Made by a program: the position numbers and the translations under genes
Assembly (NCBI RefSeq): GCF_027922425.1
Contig: NZ_BSFQ01000011.1
Coordinates: forward strand, 124,001 to 188,000
Direction of reading: 5' to 3'
DNA length: 64,000 bases
Origin: Pseudonocardia halophobica
Lineage (GTDB): Bacteria; Actinomycetota; Actinomycetes; Mycobacteriales; Pseudonocardiaceae
Shown here: piece by piece, positions 5,823-15,035 of the stretch
How positions within the stretch are numbered: the first letter of the stretch is position 1
How the letters are laid out: each line of letters starts with the position of its first letter
The notes under the pieces: model-generated
What the model was told of the DNA's origin: nothing
The model's input: only the letters and a program-made list of their open reading frames with translations
The model's database searches: none

Positions 5823-8126
5823 TCAGCCGGCCGTGACCGTGAGCCGGCCGAGGGTGGCGGCCCGGTCGGGGTGGTCGGCGGGGACGACCGCGGAGGACAG
5901 CGCCGTCCAGCAGGACGGGCAGCTGTACTGCCGGAACACGACGGGCGCGTCGACGTAGTCGGTCGCCTGCGCGATGATCTGCGGCCCGGCGTCGGTCGGC
6001 GGCCCGTCGTAGACCGCGAGGGCGAGCGGGCCCTCCCCGGTGTCCCCGAGGATCTCGGCGCAGTGCGCGCAGGCGACCGCGGAGCCGACCTCGACGAGGT
6101 TGTCGTCGACCCGCTTGACCGACGACAGGTCCGCCTTGCCACGGGTCTCGCCCGCCACCCGGGACCGGTCGCGCCGGACGCCGCGCAGCCGCTCCCGCTC
6201 GGCCGCCGTCGCCGCCGGGTCGACCCTGCCGTCCGCGAGGACCACGCCGTACACGCCGGTCGCCGCGCCGGCGGTGATCTTCTGCTCGCGCAGGTCCCGG
6301 ACGACGGCCTCGGGGTCGCGGGTCAGCGGGTCGCCGTAGCCCCCGCCGCCCTGCCAGGTCATCGCGAAGACCTCGCCGGGCGCCAGGTAGCTCGACGCGT
6401 AGTTCTGCCCGGGCTCCAGCGTGTCGCCGACCTCCTCCAGCGAGGACGGCATCCGGCCGGAGCCGAGCAGTTCCGCCACCCTGCTCTGCCGCGCGACGAC
6501 GTCGAGCCCGCTGTTGCCGGGGTGCCCGCCGGACAGCCCGGCGTTCTGCGCCACCGCCTTGCCCGCGCTCGCGAGCACGAGGCCCATCGGGAGGCTGGTG
6601 CCGTGCGGGGTGATCGCGATCGAGGCGCCGAGCCCGCCGCGGTGCCGCCCGGGCCCGCCGGAGTCCGGCACCTCGCGCCGCCACAGCGTGAGGACGGGGT
6701 AGAGGAACTCGGTCATCTCGACGTCCGGCACCCGGCCCATCGGGATGCAGAACAGGCCGCCGGTGTCGACGCCGTCGGCGTGCGGGCGGGCGCCGTACCC
6801 GCCGGCCATCGGCTCCATCATGATCGACAGGAACGGGGCGGGCTGCTCGCCGCGCTCGTCCAGCCCGGCGATGACGGCGGTGTCCCACGTGCCGCAGCAG
6901 GTGGCCTGGACGTTCTTGCCCAGCTCCAGGTCCCGGTCGAGCATCTGGGACAGGCACTCGGCGATCAGGCTGCCGGTCAGCCAGGCCGGCCCGATCGGCC
7001 CGCGCCCGACGGCGGCGGGGAAGGTCGCGTTGTTGAGCGTGCCCTCCTCGGTGACCAGGTCGAAGCAGCGCATCAGCCCGCCGGCGGACCACGGGATGTC
7101 GTTGGCCAGGATCGGCAGCAGCGCCAGCATGACGCCGCCGCGCATGCCGGCGTAGGTGCAGTTGATCACGCCGGCCTGCGGGTCCGTGCCCGTGAAGTCG
7201 AAGGTCAGCCGGTCGCCGGTCTTCGTGGTGGTCACCGTGATCTTGTGCAGGTCCCGGTCGCCCTCGTGGGACTGGTCCTGGTACCCGGTGGCGGTCCACG
7301 AGCCGTCCGGCAACGCGGAGAGCTTGTCCCGCAGGCGGGTCTCGGCGTCGGACATCATCCGCTTCATCACGGCCTTGACCGTGTCCGGCCCGTACTGCGC
7401 GATCAGGGCGTGCAGCCGCTCGGCGCCGACGTTGTTGGCGCCGATCTTGGCCCGCAGGTCCAGCCCGACCAGCATCGGGACGCGGGAGCGGCGCACCCAG
7501 AGGTCGGCGACGTCGCGCTGCAGCCGGCCCTCGCGCACGACCTTGACCGGCGGGGTGGGCAGGGACTCGGAGAAGACGTCCTGCGCCGCCGGGGAGAACG
7601 AGCCGAGGCCGACGCCGCCGAGGTCGGGCTGGTGGGCGATGGCGCTGGTCCAGGCGAAGAGCTTCCCGTCGTGGAAGACGGGCTGGTAGACGATCACGTC
7701 GTTCTGGTGCAGCCCGCCGCCGACCCACGGGTCGTTGCACAGGAACATGTCGCCGGCCTCGATGCCGGGGTTGTCGGCGCGGTTGCGCAGCGTCCAGTAG
7801 ATCGCCAGGTCCACGGCGCCGACGAGCATCGTGTTGTAGAGGCCGACCTGGACCTCCTGGCCCAGCTCGTCCGAGATGGCGAAGTCGAAGTCGTTGGCGT
7901 CGGTGACGATCGGCGAGCCGGACATGCGCTTGAGCGCCTCACCCATCTCGTCGGTCACCGACCAGAGCCGGTGCCGGATGACCTCGTAGGTGAGCGGGTC
8001 GAGGGCGTCGATCTGCTCCTGGGTCACGCTGTGGACCGGGAGCGACGACGGCAGCGAGCGGGCCAGCTCGTCGGGGTCGACGGGGCGGCTGGAGAAGGCC
8101 TCCGAGCCGGGGATCGGCATGGTCAT
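5823..8126 (-). CDS. HyuB/acetone-carboxylase-type subunit with C-terminal CxxC domain
   Basis: This 767-residue protein is a hydantoinase B/oxoprolinase/acetone carboxylase-type subunit. Residues about 40-610 hold the HyuB core, including NDPWVGGGLHQNDV, RGPIGPAW and a glycine-rich end TWQGGGGYGDPL. A C-terminal extension carries two cysteine pairs (C686/C689 in CAHC and C736/C739 in CPSC). The extension resembles in principle the separate zinc gamma subunits of acetone and acetophenone carboxylases. HyuA/HyuB enzymes phosphorylate a carbonyl or amide and then hydrolyse or carboxylate it. The ATG at 8126 has AGGAG 8 nt upstream and is 1 nt from the HyuA stop, so the two form a coupled complex. 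Confidence 0.85.
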   Translation of the reverse strand: MTMPIPGSEAFSSRPVDPDELARSLPSSLPVHSVTQEQIDALDPLTYEVIRHRLWSVTDEMGEALKRMSGSPIVTDANDFDFAISDELGQEVQVGLYNTMLVGAVDLAIYWTLRNRADNPGIEAGDMFLCNDPWVGGGLHQNDVIVYQPVFHDGKLFAWTSAIAHQPDLGGVGLGSFSPAAQDVFSESLPTPPVKVVREGRLQRDVADLWVRRSRVPMLVGLDLRAKIGANNVGAERLHALIAQYGPDTVKAVMKRMMSDAETRLRDKLSALPDGSWTATGYQDQSHEGDRDLHKITVTTTKTGDRLTFDFTGTDPQAGVINCTYAGMRGGVMLALLPILANDIPWSAGGLMRCFDLVTEEGTLNNATFPAAVGRGPIGPAWLTGSLIAECLSQMLDRDLELGKNVQATCCGTWDTAVIAGLDERGEQPAPFLSIMMEPMAGGYGARPHADGVDTGGLFCIPMGRVPDVEMTEFLYPVLTLWRREVPDSGGPGRHRGGLGASIAITPHGTSLPMGLVLASAGKAVAQNAGLSGGHPGNSGLDVVARQSRVAELLGSGRMPSSLEEVGDTLEPGQNYASSYLAPGEVFAMTWQGGGGYGDPLTRDPEAVVRDLREQKITAGAATGVYGVVLADGRVDPAATAAERERLRGVRRDRSRVAGETRGKADLSSVKRVDDNLVEVGSAVACAHCAEILGDTGEGPLALAVYDGPPTDAGPQIIAQATDYVDAPVVFRQYSCPSCWTALSSAVVPADHPDRAATLGRLTVTAG

Positions 8127-8127
8127 C

Positions 8128-10224
8128 TCAAGCACTCCTGCGGATGGTGAGGTTGCCGAGGTGGTCGACGGTGCCCGTTGTCCCGCCCGGGACGACGACG
8201 GTGGTCGTCGGCACCTCGACGATCGCCGGGCCGGTCAGGACGTGGCCGGCGCGCAGCGCGGCGTAGTCGTGGACGGGGGTGTCGACGTAGCCGAGGCGGG
8301 CGTCGAGCTGCACGGGCCGAGTCGTGAACGGGATCGCTTCTCCCTGTGCCGCCGGCACTTCCGGCAGCTCCGGGCTGAACGGGAGCACCCCCACAGCCCG
8401 GACCCGGAAGGTGATCGCCTGGATGCCGGCCTCGCGGAACCCGGCGTCCTTGCCGAACAGCTCGGCGTAGCGCTTCTCGAACGCCGCCGCGGCGGCCTCG
8501 ACCTCGGGCATGCCCAGCGGACCGTTCGCCACCGGAGCCGTGACCTCGGCGAGCTGCATCGAGTACCGCATGTCGATCTCGCGGAACAGCTCGACCTTCT
8601 CGAAGGTCACGCCCTGCCGCTCCAGACCCTCGCGGACCCGGCTCTCCAGCTCGGCGAAGTTGCGTTCGGCCCGCTGCGGGTCGAAGGGCACGACGGTCGG
8701 GTCGGAGAGCTCGGCCGCCAGCACGATGTCCGACGAGGCCAGCCCGAACGCGGAGAAGGCCGACGCCACGGGCCCGAGCGGGACCACGACCTCGTCGCAG
8801 CCCACCTCGGCGGCGTACCCGGCGCAGTGCGCGGGGCCCGCCCCGCCGAAGGCGTAGAGCACGAAGTCGCGCGGGTCGTGCCCGGCCTCGACGACCGTCT
8901 TGCGCAGCAGGTCGCCGGTCTGTGCGTTCTGCACCGTGTAGATCGCCGCCGCGGCCTCCTCGACGGTCAGCCCGAGCGGCTTGGCGATCTGGGTGTCGAT
9001 GGCCTGCCGGGCGAGGTCCAGCGAGAGCGGCTTGCGCCCGCCGAGCAGACCCCGCTCCGGGAGGATGCCGAGCACGAGGTTCGCGTCCGTGTTGGTGGGC
9101 TCGGTGCCGCCGTTGCCGTAGCAGGCGGGACCGGGGACGGCCTGGGCGCTGCGCGGGCCGATCCGCAGGTTGCCGCCGGCGTCGAGCCAGGCGATGGCGC
9201 CGCCGCCGGAGCCGATCGCGTCGACGCGCAGCGTGGGGACGTTGATCGGGTGGTGGTTGATCACCGTGGTCGTGTCGCGGACGGGCTCGCCGTCCACGAC
9301 CAGGCCGGCGAGGAAGGTCGTGCCGCCGACGTCCGTGGAGATGATGTTGCGGTGGCCGAGCTGGCGGCCCAGGGCCACCGACCCGACGACGCCGCCGGTG
9401 AGCACGGACCCGACGGTGCTGATCGCCGCCGCCGGTGCCTCCTTGGCGGCCACGGCGCCGCCGTTGGACTGCATGACGAGCAGCGGACCGGTGAGGCCGT
9501 TGTCCCGCAGCGACGACTCCAGCGTGCCGAGGTAGTCCCGCAGGCCGGGCCCGATCTGCGTGCTCATGATCGTGGTGGCGTTGCGGGAGAACTCCCGGAT
9601 CCGGGGGCTGACCTCGGACGACAGCGCGACGAAGACCTCCGGGTCCGCCTCCGCGATCAGCTCGCGCAGCCGGCGCTCGTGCACCGGGTTGCGGAAGGAC
9701 CACAGCAGGGAGACGGCGATCGCGCGCCCCCCGTCCGCCAGCAGGGCCCGGATCGCGGCGCGCGCCTCGTCCTCGTCGAGCCCGACGACCACGGCGCCGT
9801 CGCGGTCGATCCGCTCGGTCACCTCGAGGGCGTGCCGCTTCGGCAGCAGCGCGTGGTCCTTGTTCTGCCCGAGGACGTGCTGCAGCTCGTGCGGGGAGCG
9901 GCCGAGGTACCGGCCCTCGACGTTCATGATGAAGATCGAGTCCCGGTGGCCCTTGGTGGTGAGGAACCCGACCGGAGGCACGTTGCCCATGACCAGGGCG
10001 TTGAGCGACGACGTCGTCCCGTGCGCGATGTGGTGGGTCTCCGCCAGCATCTCGGGCAGCGGTTTCCCGAGCTGGTCGGCCAGCAGCCGCAGGACGTCGA
10101 GGACGCCCTGCGAGTAGTCCGGCGGGGTGGACGGGGACTTCGCGGCGAGCACGGTCCCGGCGTCGTCGTCGAGCACGGCGTCGGTGAACGTGCCGCCCAC
10201 GTCCACGCCGATGACATAGGCCAT
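8128..10224 (-). CDS. HyuA-type ATP-dependent hydantoinase/carboxylase subunit
   Basis: The 698-residue protein has the acetate/sugar-kinase/HSP70-like ATP site of HyuA proteins: VGGTFTD near residue 8, DVGGTTF in the middle and FGGAGPAH further on. HyuA uses ATP to activate the substrate carbonyl for its HyuB partner, which follows directly. Family members include N-methylhydantoinase, 5-oxoprolinase, caprolactamase and acetone/acetophenone carboxylase, and sequence alone cannot decide among them. The ATG at 10224 is chosen because AAGGAG lies 9 nt upstream and the conserved strand begins at once. It is divergent from the FAD monooxygenase operon across a region with repeated operator-like sites. 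Confidence 0.88.
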   Translation of the reverse strand: MAYVIGVDVGGTFTDAVLDDDAGTVLAAKSPSTPPDYSQGVLDVLRLLADQLGKPLPEMLAETHHIAHGTTSSLNALVMGNVPPVGFLTTKGHRDSIFIMNVEGRYLGRSPHELQHVLGQNKDHALLPKRHALEVTERIDRDGAVVVGLDEDEARAAIRALLADGGRAIAVSLLWSFRNPVHERRLRELIAEADPEVFVALSSEVSPRIREFSRNATTIMSTQIGPGLRDYLGTLESSLRDNGLTGPLLVMQSNGGAVAAKEAPAAAISTVGSVLTGGVVGSVALGRQLGHRNIISTDVGGTTFLAGLVVDGEPVRDTTTVINHHPINVPTLRVDAIGSGGGAIAWLDAGGNLRIGPRSAQAVPGPACYGNGGTEPTNTDANLVLGILPERGLLGGRKPLSLDLARQAIDTQIAKPLGLTVEEAAAAIYTVQNAQTGDLLRKTVVEAGHDPRDFVLYAFGGAGPAHCAGYAAEVGCDEVVVPLGPVASAFSAFGLASSDIVLAAELSDPTVVPFDPQRAERNFAELESRVREGLERQGVTFEKVELFREIDMRYSMQLAEVTAPVANGPLGMPEVEAAAAAFEKRYAELFGKDAGFREAGIQAITFRVRAVGVLPFSPELPEVPAAQGEAIPFTTRPVQLDARLGYVDTPVHDYAALRAGHVLTGPAIVEVPTTTVVVPGGTTGTVDHLGNLTIRRSA

Positions 10225-10265
10225 GGCTGGCGCTCCTTCGCGCAGGGGTGGCTGACGGATGCGTA

Positions 10266-10330
10266 GACTATTCAACACATCCGACGGTAGTCAACCTTGA
10301 CTTCTCCGGCTTCTATGTCGTCGAATAGTC
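10266..10330. promoter_or_regulatory. Divergent promoter region with two inverted operator-like sites
   Basis: GACTATTCAACACATC (10266-10281, read as GATGTGTTGAATAGTC on the minus strand) and ATGTCGTCGAATAGTC (10315-10330, plus strand) are two facing copies of one motif. They flank a TTGACT -35-like box at 10297-10302. A third relative occurs upstream of the VOC operon at 15036-15053. The TetR protein encoded in this cluster is the natural candidate to bind. Confidence 0.6.
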
Positions 10331-10369
10331 GACGGCAAAGTCAAAGAAGCTGGTACGGAGAGGGAGCAG

Positions 10370-11866
10370 ATGCAGCCACGTCGCGTCGCGGTGCTGGGCG
10401 GAGGGCCGGGCGGGCTCTACGCCGCCCGCCTGCTCAAGCTCGCGGATCCGTCCTGCGAGGTCGTCGTGCACGAGCAGGGCGAGCCCGACACCACCTTCGG
10501 TTTCGGCGTGGGGCTCGCCGCCGGCACGCAGCGCAAGCTCGAGGCCGCCGACCCGGACACGCTGCGGGACCTCGTGGCCGCGGGCCTGCGGCACGACATG
10601 ACGATGCAGGTCGGGCCGCACACGACCCGGGTGCGCAACGACCGGCTGATCGGCATCGCGCGCACCGAGCTGCTCGCCGTGCTGCAGCGGCACGCGGAGA
10701 AGGCCGGCGTGGTGCTGGAGTTCGGCACGCGCGTGACCGCCGGGGAGCTCGACGCGGACGTGGTGGTCGCCGCGGACGGCGTCAGCAGCGCGACCCGCGA
10801 GAACGGGCCGTTCGGCGGGCGGATCGAGGTCGGCCGGGGCCTCTACCTGTGGTGCGGCACCGACTTCGCCCTCGACGACGCCGTCTTCGCGCCGGTGGAG
10901 ACCGAGCACGGGGTGTTCGTCACGCACGCCTACCCCTACTCCGGCGGGCGCAGCACCTTCCTCGTCGAGACGGACGAGGAGACCTGGCGGCGGGCCGGCT
11001 TCGACGCGTCCACGCAGGCCACCAAGTTCGACGCCTCGGACGAGACCTCGCTGCGTTACCTCCGGGAGGTCTTCGCCGAGCAGCTGCGCGGGCACGCGCT
11101 GATCGGCAACCGGACGCGCTGGCTGCGCTTCCGCACCGTCTGCTGCGACCGCTGGTCGGCGGGGAACACCGTGCTGCTGGGCGACGCCGCGCACACCGCG
11201 CACTTCTCCATCGGCTCGGGCACGAAGCTGGCGATGGAGGACGCGATCGGCCTGGTCGAGGCGCTGCGCGCCGAGCCGGACCGGGATGCGGCGTTCGCGC
11301 GCTACGAGGCGGTGCGCCGGCCCGCCGTCGAGCGGCTGCAGGAGCTCGCCCGGCGCAGCCAGCTGTGGTGGGAGTCCTTCCCCGCCCGGCTGCACCTGCC
11401 CGTCGAACGGCTGATGGTCGCCTACATGTCCCGGGCCGGGAACGTGCCGCTGGACCGGTTCGCGCAGACCAGCCCGGACGTCGTCGGCGCGGCGCTGGAG
11501 CAGTACGCCGGCGAGCCCGCCGACGTCGCTCCCGAGGGCATCACCTCCTGGGTCCTCGACCACCCGCCGGCCCGCCACCGCGCCGCCGACCTCGTCCCGC
11601 TGCGCGCCGCGCTCGACGACCCGTGGTCCGCGGCCGGGGACGCGCTCGTCGCGCAGGCGCGGGGCACGGCCGGGGTCCGGCTCACCGGACCGCCCGACCG
11701 CCCTGCGCTGCTGACCCGCCTGGACCTGGCCGAGCGGATCGGTCTCGAGGCCGGCGTGCCGACGGCGGTGGAGGGACCGGCCGCGCTGCGCGACGATCTG
11801 GCGGCCGGGCTGGTCAGCGGACGCACCGACCGGGTGGTGCTCACCGACGTACAGGAGACGCCATGA
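10370..11866 (+). CDS. FAD-dependent monooxygenase, aryl-CoA hydroxylase-like
   Basis: The 498-residue protein opens with the Rossmann FAD motif GGGPGG (10-15) and has the second FAD motif LLGDAAHTAHFSIGSGTKLA around D272. This stretch is characteristic of salicyl-CoA 5-hydroxylase and anthraniloyl-CoA monooxygenase. Those enzymes hydroxylate aryl-CoA thioesters and often carry a C-terminal Old Yellow Enzyme domain. Here about 110 residues remain, ending IGLEAGVPTAVEGPAALRDD, which looks like a shrunken remnant of that domain. The ATG follows GGAGAGGGAGC. Its stop overlaps the ligase start (ATGA), so hydroxylation and CoA activation are coupled genetically. Confidence 0.85.
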   Translation: MQPRRVAVLGGGPGGLYAARLLKLADPSCEVVVHEQGEPDTTFGFGVGLAAGTQRKLEAADPDTLRDLVAAGLRHDMTMQVGPHTTRVRNDRLIGIARTELLAVLQRHAEKAGVVLEFGTRVTAGELDADVVVAADGVSSATRENGPFGGRIEVGRGLYLWCGTDFALDDAVFAPVETEHGVFVTHAYPYSGGRSTFLVETDEETWRRAGFDASTQATKFDASDETSLRYLREVFAEQLRGHALIGNRTRWLRFRTVCCDRWSAGNTVLLGDAAHTAHFSIGSGTKLAMEDAIGLVEALRAEPDRDAAFARYEAVRRPAVERLQELARRSQLWWESFPARLHLPVERLMVAYMSRAGNVPLDRFAQTSPDVVGAALEQYAGEPADVAPEGITSWVLDHPPARHRAADLVPLRAALDDPWSAAGDALVAQARGTAGVRLTGPPDRPALLTRLDLAERIGLEAGVPTAVEGPAALRDDLAAGLVSGRTDRVVLTDVQETP

Positions 11867-13506
11867 CCCTCGCCCAGGCCCCTCTGGTCCCGTACCCCGA
11901 GGCCGACGTCCGCGCCTACCGCGAGGCCGGGCTGTGGGGCACCGCCCCGATCGCCACCGAGTTCCACCGGGTGGCCCTCGCCCACCCGGACCGGGAGGCC
12001 GTCGTCGCCCTCGACGGCCGGCTGACCTACCGCGCGCTCGACGAGCGCACCGACCGGCTCGCCGCCGGGCTCGCCGGGCTCGGGCTGCGGCCCGGCGACC
12101 CGGTGCTGTTCCAGGTCACGAACCGGCTCGACGCCGTCGTCGCCTGGTACGGGGTGCTGAAGGCCGGGCTGGTCCCGGTCGCCACCCTGGCCGCGCACCG
12201 CGGACACGAGATCGGCGAGATCAGCCGCCGCGTCGGGGCGGTCGCGCACCTGGTCGAGGCGGGGACGCGCGGCTTCGACCTGGTCGGCTTCGCCGAGGAG
12301 CAGCGGGCGGGGCACCCGACGTTGCGGCACGTCCTGGTCGTCGGCGACGACCCGCGCGGCGTGGCGCTGTCGACCCTCGGCGCCGACGTCGACGGGGAGT
12401 CCGCCCGGGCGCTCGTCGAGCGGGTGCAGGCCGACCTGGAGCCCGACGCCGTCGCGGCCTTCCAGCTCTCCGGCGGCACCACCGGAGTGCCCAAGGTGAT
12501 CCCGCGGCTGCACGCCGAGTACTGGTACAACGCCGTGGAGTACGCGCGGTCCTGGGGTTGGACCGCAGACACCCGCGTCGCGCACCTGATCCCGATCATC
12601 CACAACGCCGGGATCGTCTGCGCGGTCCACGGCCCGCACAGCGTCGGCGCCTGCCTGGTCCTCGGCACGCCCGACCTCGACGAGTCGTTGCCGCTGATGG
12701 CGCCCGAGGGCGCGACGCACGTGCTGCTCGGGCACGGGCACTACCGGGCCGCCGAGCACCCGGACTTCCCCGCGGCCGTCGCGGCCGTGACCCAGGTCGT
12801 GCTGTCCGGCAGCAAGGTCCCGCCCGCCCTGTTCGACGGCCTGGAGGACCGCGGGCTCTGGTCGGGGCAGCTGTTCGGGATGGGCGAGGGGCTGTTCCTC
12901 ACCACCCGGCCGGGCGCGCCCCGGGAGGCCCGCGCCACGACCGTCGGCACCCCGCTGTCCGCGCACGACGAGGTGCGGATCCTCGAACCGGGGACGGAGG
13001 ACGAGGTCCCGCCCGGCGAGGTCGGCGAGCTGTGCTGTCGCGGGCCCTACACCCTGCGCGGCTACTTCGACGCCCCGGAGCACAACGCCCGCGCCTTCAC
13101 GAGCGACGGGTTCTACCGCACCGGCGACCTGGCCGCGCTGGTCGAGATCGAGGGGCAGCGGCACGTCTCGATCGAGGGCCGGATCAAGGACCTCATCAAC
13201 CGCGGCGGCGAGAAGATCAACGCCGAGGAGGTGGAGCTGCTGCTGCTCCGCCACCCGCGGATCACCGGCGCGGCCGTGGTCGCCATGCCGGACCCCCGGC
13301 TCGGCGAGCGGACGTGCGCGTACGTGGTGGTCGAGGGGCCCGACCTGACCCTGCCCGAGGTGCAGGAGCACTTCGCCGGGCTGGGCGTCGCCAAGTTCAA
13401 GTGGCCGGAGCGGATCGAGCACCTCGCCGAGATCCCGCGGACGCTCGTGGGCAAGACCGACAAGAAGGCCCTGGCGGCCGACATCGCTTCCAAGGTGGGT
13501 ACATGA
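11863..13506 (+). CDS. Aryl-acid AMP/CoA ligase, EntE/salicylate ligase-like
   Basis: This 547-residue ANL-family ligase shows the phosphate loop LSGGTTGVPK (202-211), the aryl-acid-type segment IPRLHAEYWYN and the hinge region with NRGGEKINAEEVE. These are closest in style to 2,3-dihydroxybenzoate-AMP ligase EntE and to salicylate-CoA ligases. It would adenylate an aromatic carboxylate and pass it to CoA. No carrier protein or nonribosomal synthetase is nearby, so a catabolic CoA ligase role fits better than siderophore synthesis. Start and stop both overlap neighbours (ATGA), so it is the second gene of a tight four-gene operon. Confidence 0.85.
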   Translation: MTLAQAPLVPYPEADVRAYREAGLWGTAPIATEFHRVALAHPDREAVVALDGRLTYRALDERTDRLAAGLAGLGLRPGDPVLFQVTNRLDAVVAWYGVLKAGLVPVATLAAHRGHEIGEISRRVGAVAHLVEAGTRGFDLVGFAEEQRAGHPTLRHVLVVGDDPRGVALSTLGADVDGESARALVERVQADLEPDAVAAFQLSGGTTGVPKVIPRLHAEYWYNAVEYARSWGWTADTRVAHLIPIIHNAGIVCAVHGPHSVGACLVLGTPDLDESLPLMAPEGATHVLLGHGHYRAAEHPDFPAAVAAVTQVVLSGSKVPPALFDGLEDRGLWSGQLFGMGEGLFLTTRPGAPREARATTVGTPLSAHDEVRILEPGTEDEVPPGEVGELCCRGPYTLRGYFDAPEHNARAFTSDGFYRTGDLAALVEIEGQRHVSIEGRIKDLINRGGEKINAEEVELLLLRHPRITGAAVVAMPDPRLGERTCAYVVVEGPDLTLPEVQEHFAGLGVAKFKWPERIEHLAEIPRTLVGKTDKKALAADIASKVGT

Positions 13507-14261
13507 AGAGGATCGGGCTGGTCGTCCCCAGCTCCAACGTGACCGTCGAGACCGAGATCCCCGCCCTGCTCGCCCGGCACCCCGAGCGGTTCTCCTTCCA
13601 CTCCAGCCGGATGCGGATGCACCAGGTGTCGCCGGAGGAGCTCAGGGCGATGAACGCGCAGCGCGAGCGGTGCGTCGACGAGCTGGCCGACGCCCGCGTC
13701 GACGCCCTGCTCTACGCCTGCCTCGTCGCACTGATGGCGCAGGGGCCGGGGGAGCACCAGCGCGTCGAGAAGGAGGTGCGCGCGCAGATCGACGCCGTGG
13801 TCCTGTCCAGCGCGGGCGCCCTGGTCGAGGGGCTGCAGGCGCTGGGCGCGCGGCGGATCGCGCTGGTCACGCCGTACCTGAGGCCCCTGGCCGAGCAGGT
13901 CGTCGCGTACCTCGAGGCGGAGGGGTTCGCCGTCGTCGACTGGGTGGCCCTCGAGGTGGGGGACAACGCCGAGGTCGGCTGCATCCCCGGCGACCGGGTG
14001 CTCGGCGCGGCCCGCGGGCTGGACCTGACCGGTGCGGACGCCCTGGTGATCTCCGCCTGCGTGCAGATGCCGTCGCTGGACCTCGTCGCGCCCGCCGAGG
14101 AGGAGTTCGGGCTGCCGGTGCTGTCCGCGGCCACCGCCGGGGCGTACGCGCTGCTGCGCGGGCTCGGCCTCGATCCGGTGCTTCCCGGGGCGGGGAGCCT
14201 GCTCGCCGGGGCCGGTCGGTCGGCTGCGCCCGCTCCGGCGCCACCTACCATCGGCGCATGA
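13503..14261 (+). CDS. Maleate cis-trans isomerase-like (Asp/Glu racemase superfamily)
   Basis: The 252-residue protein has the Asp/Glu racemase-superfamily N-terminus RIGLVVPSSNVTVETE and two cysteines in the expected catalytic contexts, C73 (LLYACL) and C186 (VISACVQMPS). These match the paired cysteines of maleate isomerase, which converts maleate to fumarate. Arylmalonate decarboxylase-like or hydantoin racemase activity is the alternative within this superfamily. A maleate-to-fumarate step next to ring-modifying enzymes suggests that the cluster ends in a C4 diacid. The Ala/Pro-rich C-terminus is unusual. The TetR start overlaps its stop. Confidence 0.75.
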   Translation: MKRIGLVVPSSNVTVETEIPALLARHPERFSFHSSRMRMHQVSPEELRAMNAQRERCVDELADARVDALLYACLVALMAQGPGEHQRVEKEVRAQIDAVVLSSAGALVEGLQALGARRIALVTPYLRPLAEQVVAYLEAEGFAVVDWVALEVGDNAEVGCIPGDRVLGAARGLDLTGADALVISACVQMPSLDLVAPAEEEFGLPVLSAATAGAYALLRGLGLDPVLPGAGSLLAGAGRSAAPAPAPPTIGA

Positions 14262-14968
14262 GCGAACCGGGGGCGGGCCGGAAGGGCGGGCGGGCCGGCA
14301 CGGCCCGGCGCGAGCTGGTCGAGAACGAGCTCTACGAGCACGCCACCCGGCTCTTCGCCGAGCGCGGCTTCGCCGGCACGAGCCTGCAGGACATCGCCGA
14401 CGCCCTCGGCATCACCCGGCCCGCGCTCTACTACTACGTCAAGAGCAAGGACGAGCTGCTGGCCAAGCTCGTCACCGAGGTCACCAACGGCCCGCTGGAC
14501 GAGCTGAACGCGCTCGTCGAGCGGGACGAGGACCCGGTGCGGCGGCTGCGCGGGATCGTCGAGGTGATCGTCGGGAGGCGGACCACACAGCCCGCGCGGT
14601 TCCGGCTGCTCATCCGCTCCGAGGCCGAGCTCCCGGCCGAGCTGACCACGGCCTACGACGAGAGCCGCCGCGCGGTGCTCAAGGTCATCGCCGGGGTGGT
14701 CGACGACGGCGTCCGCGCGGGCCGCTTCCGGCCCGTCGACGCCCGGGTCGCGGCGCTGGGCGTGCTCGGCATGTGCAACTGGGTCGCCTGGTGGTTCCAT
14801 CCCGGCGGCAGGGACACCGCCGCGAGCGTGACCGACCAGCTCGCGGACATGGCCGTCGCCGCTCTGGTCCGTCCCGACGGCCAGGCCCCCGAGGCCGAGG
14901 GGCCGGCGGCGGCCCTGAAGTTGTTGCGCCAGGACCTCGACCACCTGGAGCGCATCCTCGATCTCTGA
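14258..14968 (+). CDS. TetR-family regulator of the catabolic cluster
   Basis: The 236-residue protein has a canonical TetR helix-turn-helix (about residues 22-70: ATRLFAERGFAGTSLQDIAD then ALGITRPALYYYVKSKDELL) and a ligand-binding helical domain like the TetR_C group with WWFHPGG. It is the last gene of the monooxygenase-ligase-isomerase operon, with an ATG overlapping the isomerase stop, so it is probably autoregulated. Matching operator-like sequences at 10266-10330 and 15036-15053 suggest it controls this operon, the divergent hyuAB genes and the following VOC operon. A CoA thioester is a plausible inducer. Confidence 0.88.
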   Translation: MSEPGAGRKGGRAGTARRELVENELYEHATRLFAERGFAGTSLQDIADALGITRPALYYYVKSKDELLAKLVTEVTNGPLDELNALVERDEDPVRRLRGIVEVIVGRRTTQPARFRLLIRSEAELPAELTTAYDESRRAVLKVIAGVVDDGVRAGRFRPVDARVAALGVLGMCNWVAWWFHPGGRDTAASVTDQLADMAVAALVRPDGQAPEAEGPAAALKLLRQDLDHLERILDL

Positions 14969-14983
14969 TCCCGCCGGTCCCAC

Positions 14984-15012
14984 GGGCCCCTCCGTCGCAG
15001 GTGGAGGAGCCC
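14984..15012 (+). terminator. Probable terminator after the tetR gene
   Basis: A 10-bp stem with one mismatch (14984-14993 with 15003-15012) and a 9-nt loop lies 15 nt past the TetR stop and is followed by TTCCTGTGT. It separates the two operons. Confidence 0.55.
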
Positions 15013-15035
15013 TTCCTGTGTCCGAGGCCGCATTC

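Noticed and set aside
8126..8135. Upstream GTG at 8135 as the HyuB start.
   Set aside because: The GTG lies inside the AGGAGTG ribosome site; the ATG at 8126 has correct spacing.
11863..13506. Siderophore (EntE) function for the aryl ligase.
   Set aside because: No carrier domain, nonribosomal synthetase or isochorismate genes nearby; the catabolic neighbours favour CoA activation.
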